Shown in pieces: positions 14,414-21,473 of a stretch of DNA of 21,473 nucleotides. How positions within the stretch are numbered: the stretch's first letter is position 1; each line of letters starts with the position of its first letter. The notes under the pieces were generated by a model. That model did no database searches. It had not been told where the DNA came from and worked only from the letters and a program-made list of their open reading frames with translations. A program made the position numbers and the translations under genes. This stretch comes from Thiobacillus sp. (lineage in GTDB: Bacteria > Pseudomonadota > Gammaproteobacteria > Burkholderiales > Thiobacillaceae), in assembly GCF_024708915.1 (NCBI RefSeq), contig NZ_JANJXQ010000136.1, forward strand, positions 1 through 21,473, written 5' to 3'.

Positions 14414-15712
14414 TTAGCGCTGGAAAAGCGCTATCGACTCCACGTGCGCCGTGTGCGGGAACATGTTGGCGATGCCTGCCGCTTCGATCCGGTAGCCCTT
14501 GAGGTGCACCAGCACCTCGGCGTCGCGCGCCAGCGTGGCGGGATCGCACGAGACGTAGACGATGCGCTGCGGCCCGCCGCTGTCAGGCAGGGATTTGACG
14601 ACCTCGATGGCGCCGGAACGTGGCGGATCGATCAGCAATTTGTCGAAATGCCCGAGGGCGGCGAATTTTTCCGGCGTCATCTCGAACAGGTTGTCGACCG
14701 CGAAGCGGGCGTTGGGCAGGCGGTTGCGCAGGGCGTTTTCACGTGCGCGGGCAACCAGTTCGGCGCTGCCTTCGATGCCGATCACCGCGGCGCCGCTGCG
14801 GGCGATCGGCAGGGTGAAATTGCCCAGGCCGCAGAACAGGTCCGCGATGCGCTCGCCGGCCTGGGGCTGCAGCAGGCGCAGGGCGCGGCCGACCAGGGCG
14901 CGATTGATGGCGGTGTTGACCTGGGTGAATTCGGTCGGCCTGAAAGGCATGACGAGGCCGAACTCCGGCAGGGAATAGCTGAGTTCGGGCGCAATGTCCG
15001 GCCAGAAAGGACGCGCGGTGTCGGGGCCTTTTTTCTGCTCCCACACCTGCACGCGGTGGCGTTCGGCGAAACTGCGCACTTTGGCGGCGTCCTCGTCGTT
15101 CCATGGCTCAAGCAGGCGGAACACCAGCACGGTGACGTGTTCGCCGACGGCGACTTCGATCTGCGGGGTGCGGTCGGCGTTCGACAACTGCACGATCAGC
15201 TCGCGCAGTGGCCGGATCAGTGCGGAGACATCGGGCGTGAGGATCTCGCAGCTAGCCATGTCGGCAATGAAGCTGGAACGTTTTTCGTGGAAGCCGACCA
15301 GCACCCCGCCTTTCTTGTCGACCAGGCGCGACGATAGCCGCGCGCGGTGGCGATAGCCCCAGCTGGGGCCGTGCAGGGCAGGCAGGATGACGTCGGGGCG
15401 GACTTTTCCGATGCGGGCGAGGCTTTCTTCCAGCACGCGCTGCTTGGCGGCAACCTGGGCGCTGGCCTCCAGATGCTGCATCGAGCAGCCGCCGCAGCGG
15501 CCGAAATAGCGGCAGCGCGGCGCGGCGCGCTGGGCGCTGGCGTCGAGGATGGCGACCGCGTTGGCCGAGTTGTATTTGGCGTGCTTGCGATAGACCGAGA
15601 TTTCCGCGCGTTCGCCCGCCAGGGCGCCGTCGACGAAAGTGACCTTGCCGTCGATGCGCGCCACGCCATGGCCCTCGTGGTCGAGGGAGAGGATGTCGAC
15701 GATGGGGTTCAT
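14414..15712 (-). CDS. rlmD: 23S rRNA (uracil(1939)-C5)-methyltransferase
   Basis: RlmD transfers methyl from SAM to U1939 of 23S rRNA. The protein has 432 residues. An N-terminal TRAM domain (about 1-55) is followed by the Fe-S cysteines C67, C73, C76 and C155 ([14 protein letters not shown]). The SAM-binding motif is [14 protein letters not shown]. The catalytic nucleophile is C389 in [13 protein letters not shown], and the general-base glutamate is E425 in HVESIALF. The catalytic cysteine has the same number as in E. coli RlmD. RlmD is preferred over the paralogue RlmC because of the TRAM domain and length. Start ATG 15712 overlaps the stop of the exonuclease gene by ATGA, indicating translational coupling; longer in-frame starts would overlap that gene. 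Confidence 0.95.
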   Translation of the reverse strand: MNPIVDILSLDHEGHGVARIDGKVTFVDGALAGERAEISVYRKHAKYNSANAVAILDASAQRAAPRCRYFGRCGGCSMQHLEASAQVAAKQRVLEESLARIGKVRPDVILPALHGPSWGYRHRARLSSRLVDKKGGVLVGFHEKRSSFIADMASCEILTPDVSALIRPLRELIVQLSNADRTPQIEVAVGEHVTVLVFRLLEPWNDEDAAKVRSFAERHRVQVWEQKKGPDTARPFWPDIAPELSYSLPEFGLVMPFRPTEFTQVNTAINRALVGRALRLLQPQAGERIADLFCGLGNFTLPIARSGAAVIGIEGSAELVARARENALRNRLPNARFAVDNLFEMTPEKFAALGHFDKLLIDPPRSGAIEVVKSLPDSGGPQRIVYVSCDPATLARDAEVLVHLKGYRIEAAGIANMFPHTAHVESIALFQR

Positions 15713-16485
15713 GCCCAGGCTGCCAGGAATTCCTGCCAGTGCGGGGCAGGGTGGGCCTGCACGGTGCTGCGCGCAAGCTCGATCTCGGCGGCGTAGGCCG
15801 ACTCGGAGAGCGTGCCGCGTATTTTCTGGAAGCGCAGATAGACCAGCCAGGTGTTCATCACGTCGGTTTCGCAGTAATTGCGGATGGCGTCGATTTCCCC
15901 TTGCTGAAAGGCCTCCAGCACTTTCGAGCCGTCCATTCCCAGCTTGCCGGGAAAACCGCACAGCTTGGCCATCTGATCGAGCGGCGCATTGGCACGCGGC
16001 TGGTACATCGCCAGCACGTCCATCAAATCCAGATGGCGGGTGTGGTAGCGGCTCAGATAGTTATTCCACTTGAAATCCTTGTCGTCGTCGCCCCAGTCCC
16101 AGTAGCGCACCGCCGCCACGCCATGGATCAGGCTGCGGTAGTGCAGCACCGGCAGGTCGAAGCCGCCGCCGTTCCATGACACCAGCTGCGGGGTGTAGCG
16201 CTCGATGCCGTCGTAGAAGCGCTGGATCAGTTCGGCCTCGCTGCTGCCGGGCTCGCCGAGCGACCATACCTTGAGCTGGTCGCCGCTTCTGAGCACGCAG
16301 GATATGGCGACGATACGGTGCAGGTGATGCGGCATGAAGTCGCCGCCGGTTTTCTGGCGGCGGTTCAGCAGCGCCAGTTCGCCAAGCTCGGCGTGCTGGA
16401 GCGCCGCTTCGTCTATGCCGTTGACCGCGGCGAATCCGGCGAGGTCGGGGATCGTTTCAATGTCGAAAACCAGGGTGGGGTGCAT
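15709..16485 (-). CDS. predicted 3'-5' exonuclease, PolB-like DEDD family
   Basis: The protein has 258 residues and resembles the stand-alone 3'-5' exonuclease domain related to family B DNA polymerases. Exo I is FDIETIPD, with D8 and E10. Exo II is [15 protein letters not shown], supplying the second Asp. Exo III is [17 protein letters not shown], with the Tyr and the last catalytic Asp. All four acidic residues expected for two-metal catalysis are therefore present. The protein fills the whole domain with no polymerase part, and its biological role is not established in the family. It overlaps rlmD by four bases and appears to be the first gene of a two-gene unit. Confidence 0.88.
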   Translation of the reverse strand: MHPTLVFDIETIPDLAGFAAVNGIDEAALQHAELGELALLNRRQKTGGDFMPHHLHRIVAISCVLRSGDQLKVWSLGEPGSSEAELIQRFYDGIERYTPQLVSWNGGGFDLPVLHYRSLIHGVAAVRYWDWGDDDKDFKWNNYLSRYHTRHLDLMDVLAMYQPRANAPLDQMAKLCGFPGKLGMDGSKVLEAFQQGEIDAIRNYCETDVMNTWLVYLRFQKIRGTLSESAYAAEIELARSTVQAHPAPHWQEFLAAWA

Positions 16486-16525
16486 GGAGCAGGCGCGCGG
16501 ACAAAAACCGCCATTTTACGCTGCT

Positions 16526-17818
16526 TCAATGCAATGCTGTGTCGAGCGCAGAGGCCGCGATCAGGGCATCCAGGTAGGCCACCGAAATCTGATGCAGCGG
16601 GATATCCAGCTGCTGCGCATAGCGGGCCAGTACCCCGGCATCGTTGTTTTCGCAGGCGTGCGCCAGTTGCAGCATGGCGCCTTCGGGGGAGGGGTGTGCG
16701 CTCAAGGCCCGCGCGCTGGTCGCCGTCAGCCCCAGCTTGCGGATCAGCGCCTCCAGCGGTAGCGACAGTGCATGAGGGGCGGCCGACAGCAGGCCGATCT
16801 CGAATGCGGCGGCAGCGCTCTCGGCCGGTGCGCCCAGACGCGTGATTTTGCCCATGAAGAGTGCACGTGTGAGCGCGGTCACGGCATAGTGGCGCGCGGC
16901 GTCGCCCGGCTGCTTGCCGGTCAGGGCCAACAGTATCGCCACGCGGGCGGCGCGCTGGGGGCCCAGCATGATCAGTGCATGGGCGACCGATTCGGCGGGG
17001 CGGCTCAGACCGCCGATCGGTGAATTGGCGATCGCGAGCAGGCGTGGCGCCATGTCCGGATTCAGCCGGAAAAACTGGATCAGCGTATCGAGCGACTGGC
17101 GTAGCGCGATAGCCAGCAAGTCGAGTTGTACGGCCTGCTCGTAGCTATGGACAGCAGGCGGGGTGTCGCCCGAAAACAGGCTGCCTTTGAACCAGGCGTT
17201 GGCAGGCCAGCGTATCTGGGGATGGATGTGCCGTGCCCCCTCCACGATCAGGCGCGCAGGCACTGCGGGTGGAATGTCGTCGGCACGGCAGGCCAGATAG
17301 CGCCAGGCGGAGGCGCTGTCCTGCACTATCGCGTGGCCGCGGTTGAGGCTGGGGCAGAATGTCAGTCCGGCGTCCTGCAGGGCGAGGGCGCGCGCCAGAT
17401 GCTGTTCGTTGTCAAGGCTTACGCACCAGATCAGCTGACGGTGATCGAGTTGCTGGGGGATGTCGCTGAACAGCACGTCGGCGCTGATCCGCACCAGCAG
17501 CGGCAATTCAGTGGTCAGGCCGTCCTGCGTCAGCGAATACAGGCCGGTCAGCAACATGTCCTCGTCCATTTGCCGAAGTTCGGGCGGCGCGTCGGCGGCA
17601 GCGATGCGTCCGCGCAGCACCAACTGGTGGGCGACCAGGCTGGAAGCGGCGTCGAACAGCGGATCGAACGACAGGAAGCGCTCCCGCAGGACTTCCTCGC
17701 GGACCGGGTTGCTGCTGGCGATACCCAGCATTTGCGTCACCACCACGGGCTGCTCGGATTCGCGGGTATTGATGCCGCCGCCGACTATGCGGGATGGAGG
17801 GAGATCGTCTGCGCTCAT
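16526..17818 (-). CDS. EAL-HDOD domain signalling protein, degenerate EAL
   Basis: The protein has 430 residues. The N-terminal part (about 40-200) aligns by pattern with the EAL-like half of YuxH-type proteins: FDPLFDAASSLVAHQLVLRGR corresponds to the usual QPI-x-D-x-YELLFR start. The EAL signature and metal-binding acids are not visible, so c-di-GMP hydrolysis is unlikely. The C-terminal part (about 220-420) is an HDOD domain with LLAIANSPIGGLSRPAESVAHALIMLG, the most conserved segment of that family, and it lacks HD catalytic residues. Such proteins act as signalling or regulatory adaptors. It lies 40 bases upstream of the exonuclease gene on the same strand and is divergent from the DUF4139 gene. 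The start ATG 17818 has a weak ribosome site. The specific target is unknown. Confidence 0.8.
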   Translation of the reverse strand: MSADDLPPSRIVGGGINTRESEQPVVVTQMLGIASSNPVREEVLRERFLSFDPLFDAASSLVAHQLVLRGRIAAADAPPELRQMDEDMLLTGLYSLTQDGLTTELPLLVRISADVLFSDIPQQLDHRQLIWCVSLDNEQHLARALALQDAGLTFCPSLNRGHAIVQDSASAWRYLACRADDIPPAVPARLIVEGARHIHPQIRWPANAWFKGSLFSGDTPPAVHSYEQAVQLDLLAIALRQSLDTLIQFFRLNPDMAPRLLAIANSPIGGLSRPAESVAHALIMLGPQRAARVAILLALTGKQPGDAARHYAVTALTRALFMGKITRLGAPAESAAAAFEIGLLSAAPHALSLPLEALIRKLGLTATSARALSAHPSPEGAMLQLAHACENNDAGVLARYAQQLDIPLHQISVAYLDALIAASALDTALH

Positions 17819-17919
17819 GGCTGTCAGTGCAAAATGTGTTCGGCCATTCTAGCGCCGCGAACCATTTTCCGTATGTATCGGGCATCATGCCGGTTGCCGC
17901 AAAACATGAAGGAGACGAC

Positions 17920-19371
17920 ATGACGAAGAAGCTGCTGCTGAATGCAATGATGGCGGGGCTGCTTGCCACTTCTCAGCCAGGCTGGGGCGCGCCGGGCGGC
18001 GAGATCGGCAGTACGGCCGCCGATCAGCAGGGCGTCGCGGTCACCATCTACAACGACAATCTGGCTTTGGTGAAGGATGCGCGGCGGGTCGGGCTCGCGC
18101 GCGACTTCAACCGGCTGGCGTGGCGCGAAGTCTCGGCGCAGATGCGCCCGGAGACGGCTCAGCTGCGCAATGTGTCGAGCCCCGCCGGATTCCGCTTGCT
18201 GGAGCAGAACTTCGATTTCGATTTGCTGACGCCGCAAAAGCTGCTCGAAAAATACATCGGACGCGAGGTCGGCGTTATTCGCACTCACCCCGTCAGCGGC
18301 GTGGAAACCCGCGAAACGGCGAACGTGCTGGCGACCAACGGCGGCGTGGTGCTCAAGTTCGCCGACCGCATCGAAACCGGCGTGCCGGGGCGGCTGGCGT
18401 TTGCGGGCGTGCCCGATACCTTGCGCGACAAGCCCACTCTCGTCGTCTCGCTGAACAGCCCGTCGGCGGGTATACAGGATCTGGAATTGTCCTATCTGAC
18501 CGGCGGGCTGTCGTGGCGGGCCGATTATGTCGCCGAGCTCAATGCCGCTGACAACCGGATGGATCTCAACGGCTGGGTGACGCTGACCAACCAGAGCGGC
18601 GCAGCCTATCCCAACGCCAAACTGCAACTGGTGGCGGGCGATCTCAACCGGGTGCGCGACGCCCAGCCGGTGCCGCGCGCGACGCTGGCGATGGCAGCGA
18701 AAACGGCCGACGCTGCCGAGATGCAGCAGGAATCCCTGTTCGAATATCACCTCTACACGCTGCAACGTCCCACCACGCTGGCGGAAAACCAGACCAAGCA
18801 GGTGGCGCTGATGTCGGCCGGCCGGGTACCGCTGAAGAAGACGTTCCTGCTCGAAGGCGCGGCTTATTACTACTCGGGTCAACACGGCGAGCTGGGACAG
18901 AAAATCAAGGTGGGCGTGTTCGTCGAATTCGACAACAAGGGTGAAGGTCTGGGCGTGCCGCTGCCCAGGGGAGTCGTCCGGGTCTACAAGAAGGACAGCC
19001 AGGGCAACGCGCAGTTTGTCGGCGAGGATCGTATCGACCACACGCCGAAGAACGAGACCGTACGCCTCAAGCTGGGCGACGCCTTCGACGTCACCGCCGA
19101 CAGGAAGCAGACCGACTTCAGGAAGCTCGCCGGCACCGGCCGCACCAACTACGTGTTCGAATCGGCCTACGAGATCGTGCTGAAGAATGCCAAGCCGGAA
19201 GCGGTCACCGTCACGGTACGCGAGCCGATGCCGGGCGACTGGACGATGCTCTCCGAATCGCAGCCGCACACCAAGGCGACCGCCGGCACTGCCGAATGGC
19301 GGGTGCCGGTGCCGGCCGAGGGCAGGGCGGTGCTCAACTACCGCGTGCGCGTTAAGAGCCTAATTCAGTAG
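17920..19371 (+). CDS. exported DUF4139-domain protein
   Basis: The protein has 483 residues with a signal peptide (MTKKLLLNAMMAGLLATSQPGWG, cleavage near 23-24), so it is periplasmic or outer-membrane associated. The bulk matches DUF4139, with the characteristic ELSYLTGGLSWRADYVAEL and GWVTLTNQSGAAYPNAKLQLVAG segments and a C-terminal beta-rich region (NYVFESAYEIVLKNAKPEAVTVTVREPMPGDW split over the end). No enzymatic function is established for the family. The start is certain: GAAGGAG lies 5-6 bases upstream of ATG 17920, while the longer in-frame start at 17794 lacks a ribosome site. The last residues (KSLIQ) and the TAG stop (19369-19371) are encoded by the left arm of the inverted-repeat element. 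Without the element the protein would have ended in VKY at a TGA, so only the extreme C-terminus is altered. Confidence 0.85.
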   Translation: MTKKLLLNAMMAGLLATSQPGWGAPGGEIGSTAADQQGVAVTIYNDNLALVKDARRVGLARDFNRLAWREVSAQMRPETAQLRNVSSPAGFRLLEQNFDFDLLTPQKLLEKYIGREVGVIRTHPVSGVETRETANVLATNGGVVLKFADRIETGVPGRLAFAGVPDTLRDKPTLVVSLNSPSAGIQDLELSYLTGGLSWRADYVAELNAADNRMDLNGWVTLTNQSGAAYPNAKLQLVAGDLNRVRDAQPVPRATLAMAAKTADAAEMQQESLFEYHLYTLQRPTTLAENQTKQVALMSAGRVPLKKTFLLEGAAYYYSGQHGELGQKIKVGVFVEFDNKGEGLGVPLPRGVVRVYKKDSQGNAQFVGEDRIDHTPKNETVRLKLGDAFDVTADRKQTDFRKLAGTGRTNYVFESAYEIVLKNAKPEAVTVTVREPMPGDWTMLSESQPHTKATAGTAEWRVPVPAEGRAVLNYRVRVKSLIQ

Positions 19372-19625
19372 AAATCATGCTCCGCGCCGCTTGCCTGCGG
19401 GATGCAGGGCGAGGCGCGAGGCGTGAAATTTGGTCGTTCCAAATGAACGGCCCGTAACGCGGCCATGCGCCTGCAGGCAGCCGGCCCTCCGGGTTGAGAC
19501 CAGGGTCGGCGTCTGCGGCGTTGCGGAACTTGGCCATGGAATGACCATGGCCGGCGTTCCGCGCCTTGCATCCATCCGATCCTGGTCTCAATGCGGGGCA
19601 TGATTTCTGCTGAATTAGGCTCTAA
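19353..19625. repeat. TAA direct repeats flanking the MITE-like element
   Basis: TAA at 19353-19355 and TAA at 19623-19625 immediately flank the arms and are the likely target duplication. A 4-base duplication with one mismatch (TTAA on the left, CTAA on the right) is also possible. A 3-bp TNA or 4-bp YTAR duplication is typical of parts of the IS5 family. Confidence 0.5.
19356..19622. mobile_element. MITE-like inverted-repeat element, about 267 bp
   Basis: The arms are 19355-19380 and 19598-19623, with 25 of 26 bases complementary; the outer end reads GAGCCTAATTCAG. Internal pairings are TGCCTGC (19392-19398) with GCAGGCA (19473-19479), ATTTGG with CCAAAT (19428-19444), TTGAGACCAGG (19494-19504) with CCTGGTCTCAA (19581-19591), GCGGAAC (19523-19529) with GTTCCGC (19556-19562), and GGCCATGG with CCATGGCC (19532-19552). 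There is no transposase. The arms, flanking TAA repeats and lack of coding capacity fit a non-autonomous insertion element. It sits exactly between two convergent genes and could also act as a strong bidirectional transcriptional barrier. Confidence 0.72.
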
Positions 19626-21274
19626 GTACTGAGGCCGCGCCGCCGGCGGATGTCGGCGATCAATCCGAGGGTGGAGCCGTCGTGTTCGCCGATCGCACGC
19701 ACCGAACTCAGTGCGGCGCGGATCGGCGGCGCCAGCTGCTTGCCGAGTTCGACGCCCCACTGGTCGAAGCTGTTGATCTGCCAGATCACGCCCTGCACGA
19801 ACACCTTGTGTTCGTAAAGCGCGAGCAGCATGCCCAGGGTGTGCGGGTCGAGCTTCTGGTAGAGCAGGGTGTTGCTGGGACGGTTGCCCGGGAATACCTT
19901 GTGCGGCGCCAGCGCGCGCGCGGCCTCGCGGCCCATGCCCTGGGTGATCAGTTCGGCTTCGGCCACCGCGCGCGACTTGCCTTTCAACAACGCTTCGGTC
20001 TGCGCCAGGCAGTTGGCCAGCAGCCACTCGTGCTGGTCGGCCAGCGGCGTGGGGTTGACCGCGGCAGCCAGAAAGTCGGTCGGAATCAGCCGCGTGCCCT
20101 GGTGCACCAGTTCGAAGAACGCGTGCTGGCCGTTGGTGCCCGGGGCGCCCCACACGATGGGGCCGGTGTTGTAGTTGACCCGCTTGTTGGCGCGGTTGAC
20201 GTTCTTGCCGTTCGACTCCATGTCGAGCTGCTGCAGGAACGGCACCAGTAGACGCAGGCGCTGGTCGTAGGGGAAGATGCCATAGGTGTCGGTGCCCCAG
20301 AAGTTGGCGTACCAGATACCGAGCATGCCAAGGATGACCGGCATGTTGGCTTCCAGCGGTGCCTCCCTGAAATGGATGTCCATTGCGTGGGCGCCGGCCA
20401 AGAGCGCCTGGAAATTGCCCCAGCCGATCTGCAGCGCGATCGACAGGCCGATCGCCGACCACAGCGAATAGCGCCCCCCCACCCAGTCCCAGAAGATGAA
20501 CATGTTGTCGGGGTCGATGCCGAATGCCTCGACTGCCTGCGCGTTGGTCGACAGCGCCACGAAATGCCGCGCCACCGCGGCGGGGGCGCGTAGCGCAGCC
20601 AGCAGCCAGGCCTTGGCCGAATTGGCGTTGGCCAGCGTTTCCAGGGTGGTGAAGGTTTTCGAGGCGACGATGAACAGGGTGGTCTCGGGATCGAGCTGTT
20701 TCAGGGTTCCGGCCAGATGCGCCGGATCGAGGTTGGAGACGAAATGCACCCGCACGCTTTCCAGCGCGTAATGGTCGAGCGCCGAACACACCATCGCCGG
20801 CCCCAGGTCCGATCCGCCGATGCCGATGTTCACCACGTCGCGGATCGGCTTGCCGGTATGGCCGCGCCAGCCGCCGTTGTGGATCGATTCGACGAAGCGC
20901 TGCATGCGCTTCAGCACTGCTGCGACTTCACGCTCGACATCCACGCCTTCCACCACCAGTGGCGGGCGTACCGGCGCACGCAGGGCGGTATGCAGCACCG
21001 CACGCCGCTCGGTGAAATTGATGCGCTCGCCGCTGAACATGGCATTGCGCATGCCCTCCAGATCGGATTCGCGCGCCAGCTGCATCAGATGCTGCATCGT
21101 GTCCGTCGTGACGCGGTTCTTCGAATAGTCGAGCAGCAGGTTGCCGCAGCGTAACGACAGACGTTCAAAGCGTTGGGCGTCTTCGCGGAATGCGCTGCGC
21201 ATGTCGAATGCGCGCATGTCCTTGAAGTGCTGTTCCAGCGTTTTCCAGGTGGGCAGGTGTTTGAGTGCTTTCAT
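19622..21274 (-). CDS. pgi: glucose-6-phosphate isomerase
   Basis: This cytoplasmic enzyme interconverts glucose-6-phosphate and fructose-6-phosphate in glycolysis and gluconeogenesis. Its 550 residues match the full family length. Signatures include VNIGIGGSDLGPAM (148-161), WVGGRYSLWSAIGL (264-277) and INSFDQWGVELGKQLA near the C-terminus. The catalytic residues are E353 (MESNGKN), H384 (GTNGQHAFFEL) and K512. Start ATG 21274 gives the usual N-terminus (MKALKHLPTWKTL) but has no clear ribosome site. The TAG stop (19622-19624 on the plus strand) is formed by the outermost base of the inverted-repeat element plus the flanking TA. The protein sequence is nevertheless unchanged from the inferred pre-insertion form, which would have ended at TAA after the same threonine. 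Confidence 0.97.
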   Translation of the reverse strand: MKALKHLPTWKTLEQHFKDMRAFDMRSAFREDAQRFERLSLRCGNLLLDYSKNRVTTDTMQHLMQLARESDLEGMRNAMFSGERINFTERRAVLHTALRAPVRPPLVVEGVDVEREVAAVLKRMQRFVESIHNGGWRGHTGKPIRDVVNIGIGGSDLGPAMVCSALDHYALESVRVHFVSNLDPAHLAGTLKQLDPETTLFIVASKTFTTLETLANANSAKAWLLAALRAPAAVARHFVALSTNAQAVEAFGIDPDNMFIFWDWVGGRYSLWSAIGLSIALQIGWGNFQALLAGAHAMDIHFREAPLEANMPVILGMLGIWYANFWGTDTYGIFPYDQRLRLLVPFLQQLDMESNGKNVNRANKRVNYNTGPIVWGAPGTNGQHAFFELVHQGTRLIPTDFLAAAVNPTPLADQHEWLLANCLAQTEALLKGKSRAVAEAELITQGMGREAARALAPHKVFPGNRPSNTLLYQKLDPHTLGMLLALYEHKVFVQGVIWQINSFDQWGVELGKQLAPPIRAALSSVRAIGEHDGSTLGLIADIRRRRGLST

Positions 21275-21383
21275 GGCGGGCGATGTGTGGGGCAGGCTTC
21301 GAAGGTATCATAGGCAGCAGGCGGCGCAGACGCCAGCGAGGCCTTGGCGCAGCGCTTTCTTTGACGGTTCGGGATGGGACAGC

Positions 21384-21473
21384 ATGGTTACCGTGACACA
21401 CAACAAACTCGTATATATCACCTATTCAATACTCGATGCGCGTGGCATGGTCGTCGAGCAGCACGACATTCCG
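21384..21473 (+). CDS. FKBP-type peptidyl-prolyl isomerase, SlyD-like (3' end outside window)
   Basis: Only the first 30 codons are present. The reading MVTVTHNKLVYITYSILDA, followed by RGMVVEQHDIP, is the characteristic N-terminal strand pair of SlyD-like FKBP prolyl isomerases (typically V-x-Y-x-Y-x-I/L-x-D-x-x-G). These proteins act as folding helpers in the cytoplasm. A GGGA stretch lies about 8 bases upstream of ATG 21384; a GTG three codons later is an alternative start. It is divergent from pgi, with a 109-base gap in which I see no clear promoter. The catalytic part and any metal-binding tail are beyond the window. Confidence 0.8.
   Translation, partial: MVTVTHNKLVYITYSILDARGMVVEQHDIP

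Noticed and set aside
19352..19591. Short frames inside the inverted-repeat element as a truncated transposase
   Set aside because: The translations show no DDE-type motif or similarity to a transposase, and the sequence is dominated by paired arms.
1..21473. CRISPR array, prophage or integrase-bearing island
   Set aside because: I saw no regularly spaced direct repeats, phage structural genes or integrase. The tRNA genes have intact 3' ends with no adjoining integrase or repeated attachment sequence.

Overview
The window is high-GC proteobacterial DNA, most likely betaproteobacterial and related to Nitrosomonadales. The basis is the gene content: a Nitrosomonas-type nirK cluster (ncgABC-nirK), lysC next to tRNA-Ser, an EAL-HDOD protein, prfC, rlmD and pgi. 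The species cannot be named from the sequence alone.

Layout. 1-851: two plus-strand genes, the first cut by the window edge, for small proteins built from GKGWDxF-type repeats; the complete one has a signal peptide. 852-2462: prfC, minus strand. 2702-4063: a sigma-54 enhancer-binding regulator with a cysteine-rich PAS domain, plus strand. It lies tail to tail with a large minus-strand cluster (12318 to 4243) in the order ncgA (two-domain multicopper oxidase), ncgB (dihaem cytochrome c), ncgC (monohaem cytochrome c), nirK (copper nitrite reductase), a small periplasmic heavy-metal-binding protein, cusB and cusA (Cu(I)/Ag(I) RND efflux). 12319-12867 is a long regulatory gap. 12868-13102: tRNA-Arg(ACG) and tRNA-Ser(GCT). 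13146-17818: minus-strand housekeeping genes (lysC, rlmD, a 3'-5' exonuclease, an EAL-HDOD protein). 17920-19371: an exported DUF4139 protein. 19356-19622: an inverted-repeat, MITE-like element lying exactly between that gene and pgi (19622-21274, minus). 21384-21473: the first 30 codons of an FKBP-type prolyl isomerase.

The most interesting system is the ncgABC-nirK-HMBD-cusBA cluster with its probable regulator. Upstream of ncgA there is a good -24/-12 promoter, a perfect match to the IHF consensus, and a set of dyad motifs at the distance expected for upstream activator sites. One of these motifs recurs (18 of 21 bases) just upstream of the regulator gene. This predicts an autoregulated, sigma-54-dependent circuit in which a Cys-rich PAS sensor controls periplasmic nitrite/NO copper enzymes and possibly copper export. 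It differs from the NsrR control described for this cluster in Nitrosomonas europaea. The circuit is inferred from sequence only.

The second notable point is the MITE-like insertion. It sits on the stop codons of two convergent genes, and the only mismatch between its 26-bp arms creates the present stop codon of the DUF4139 gene.
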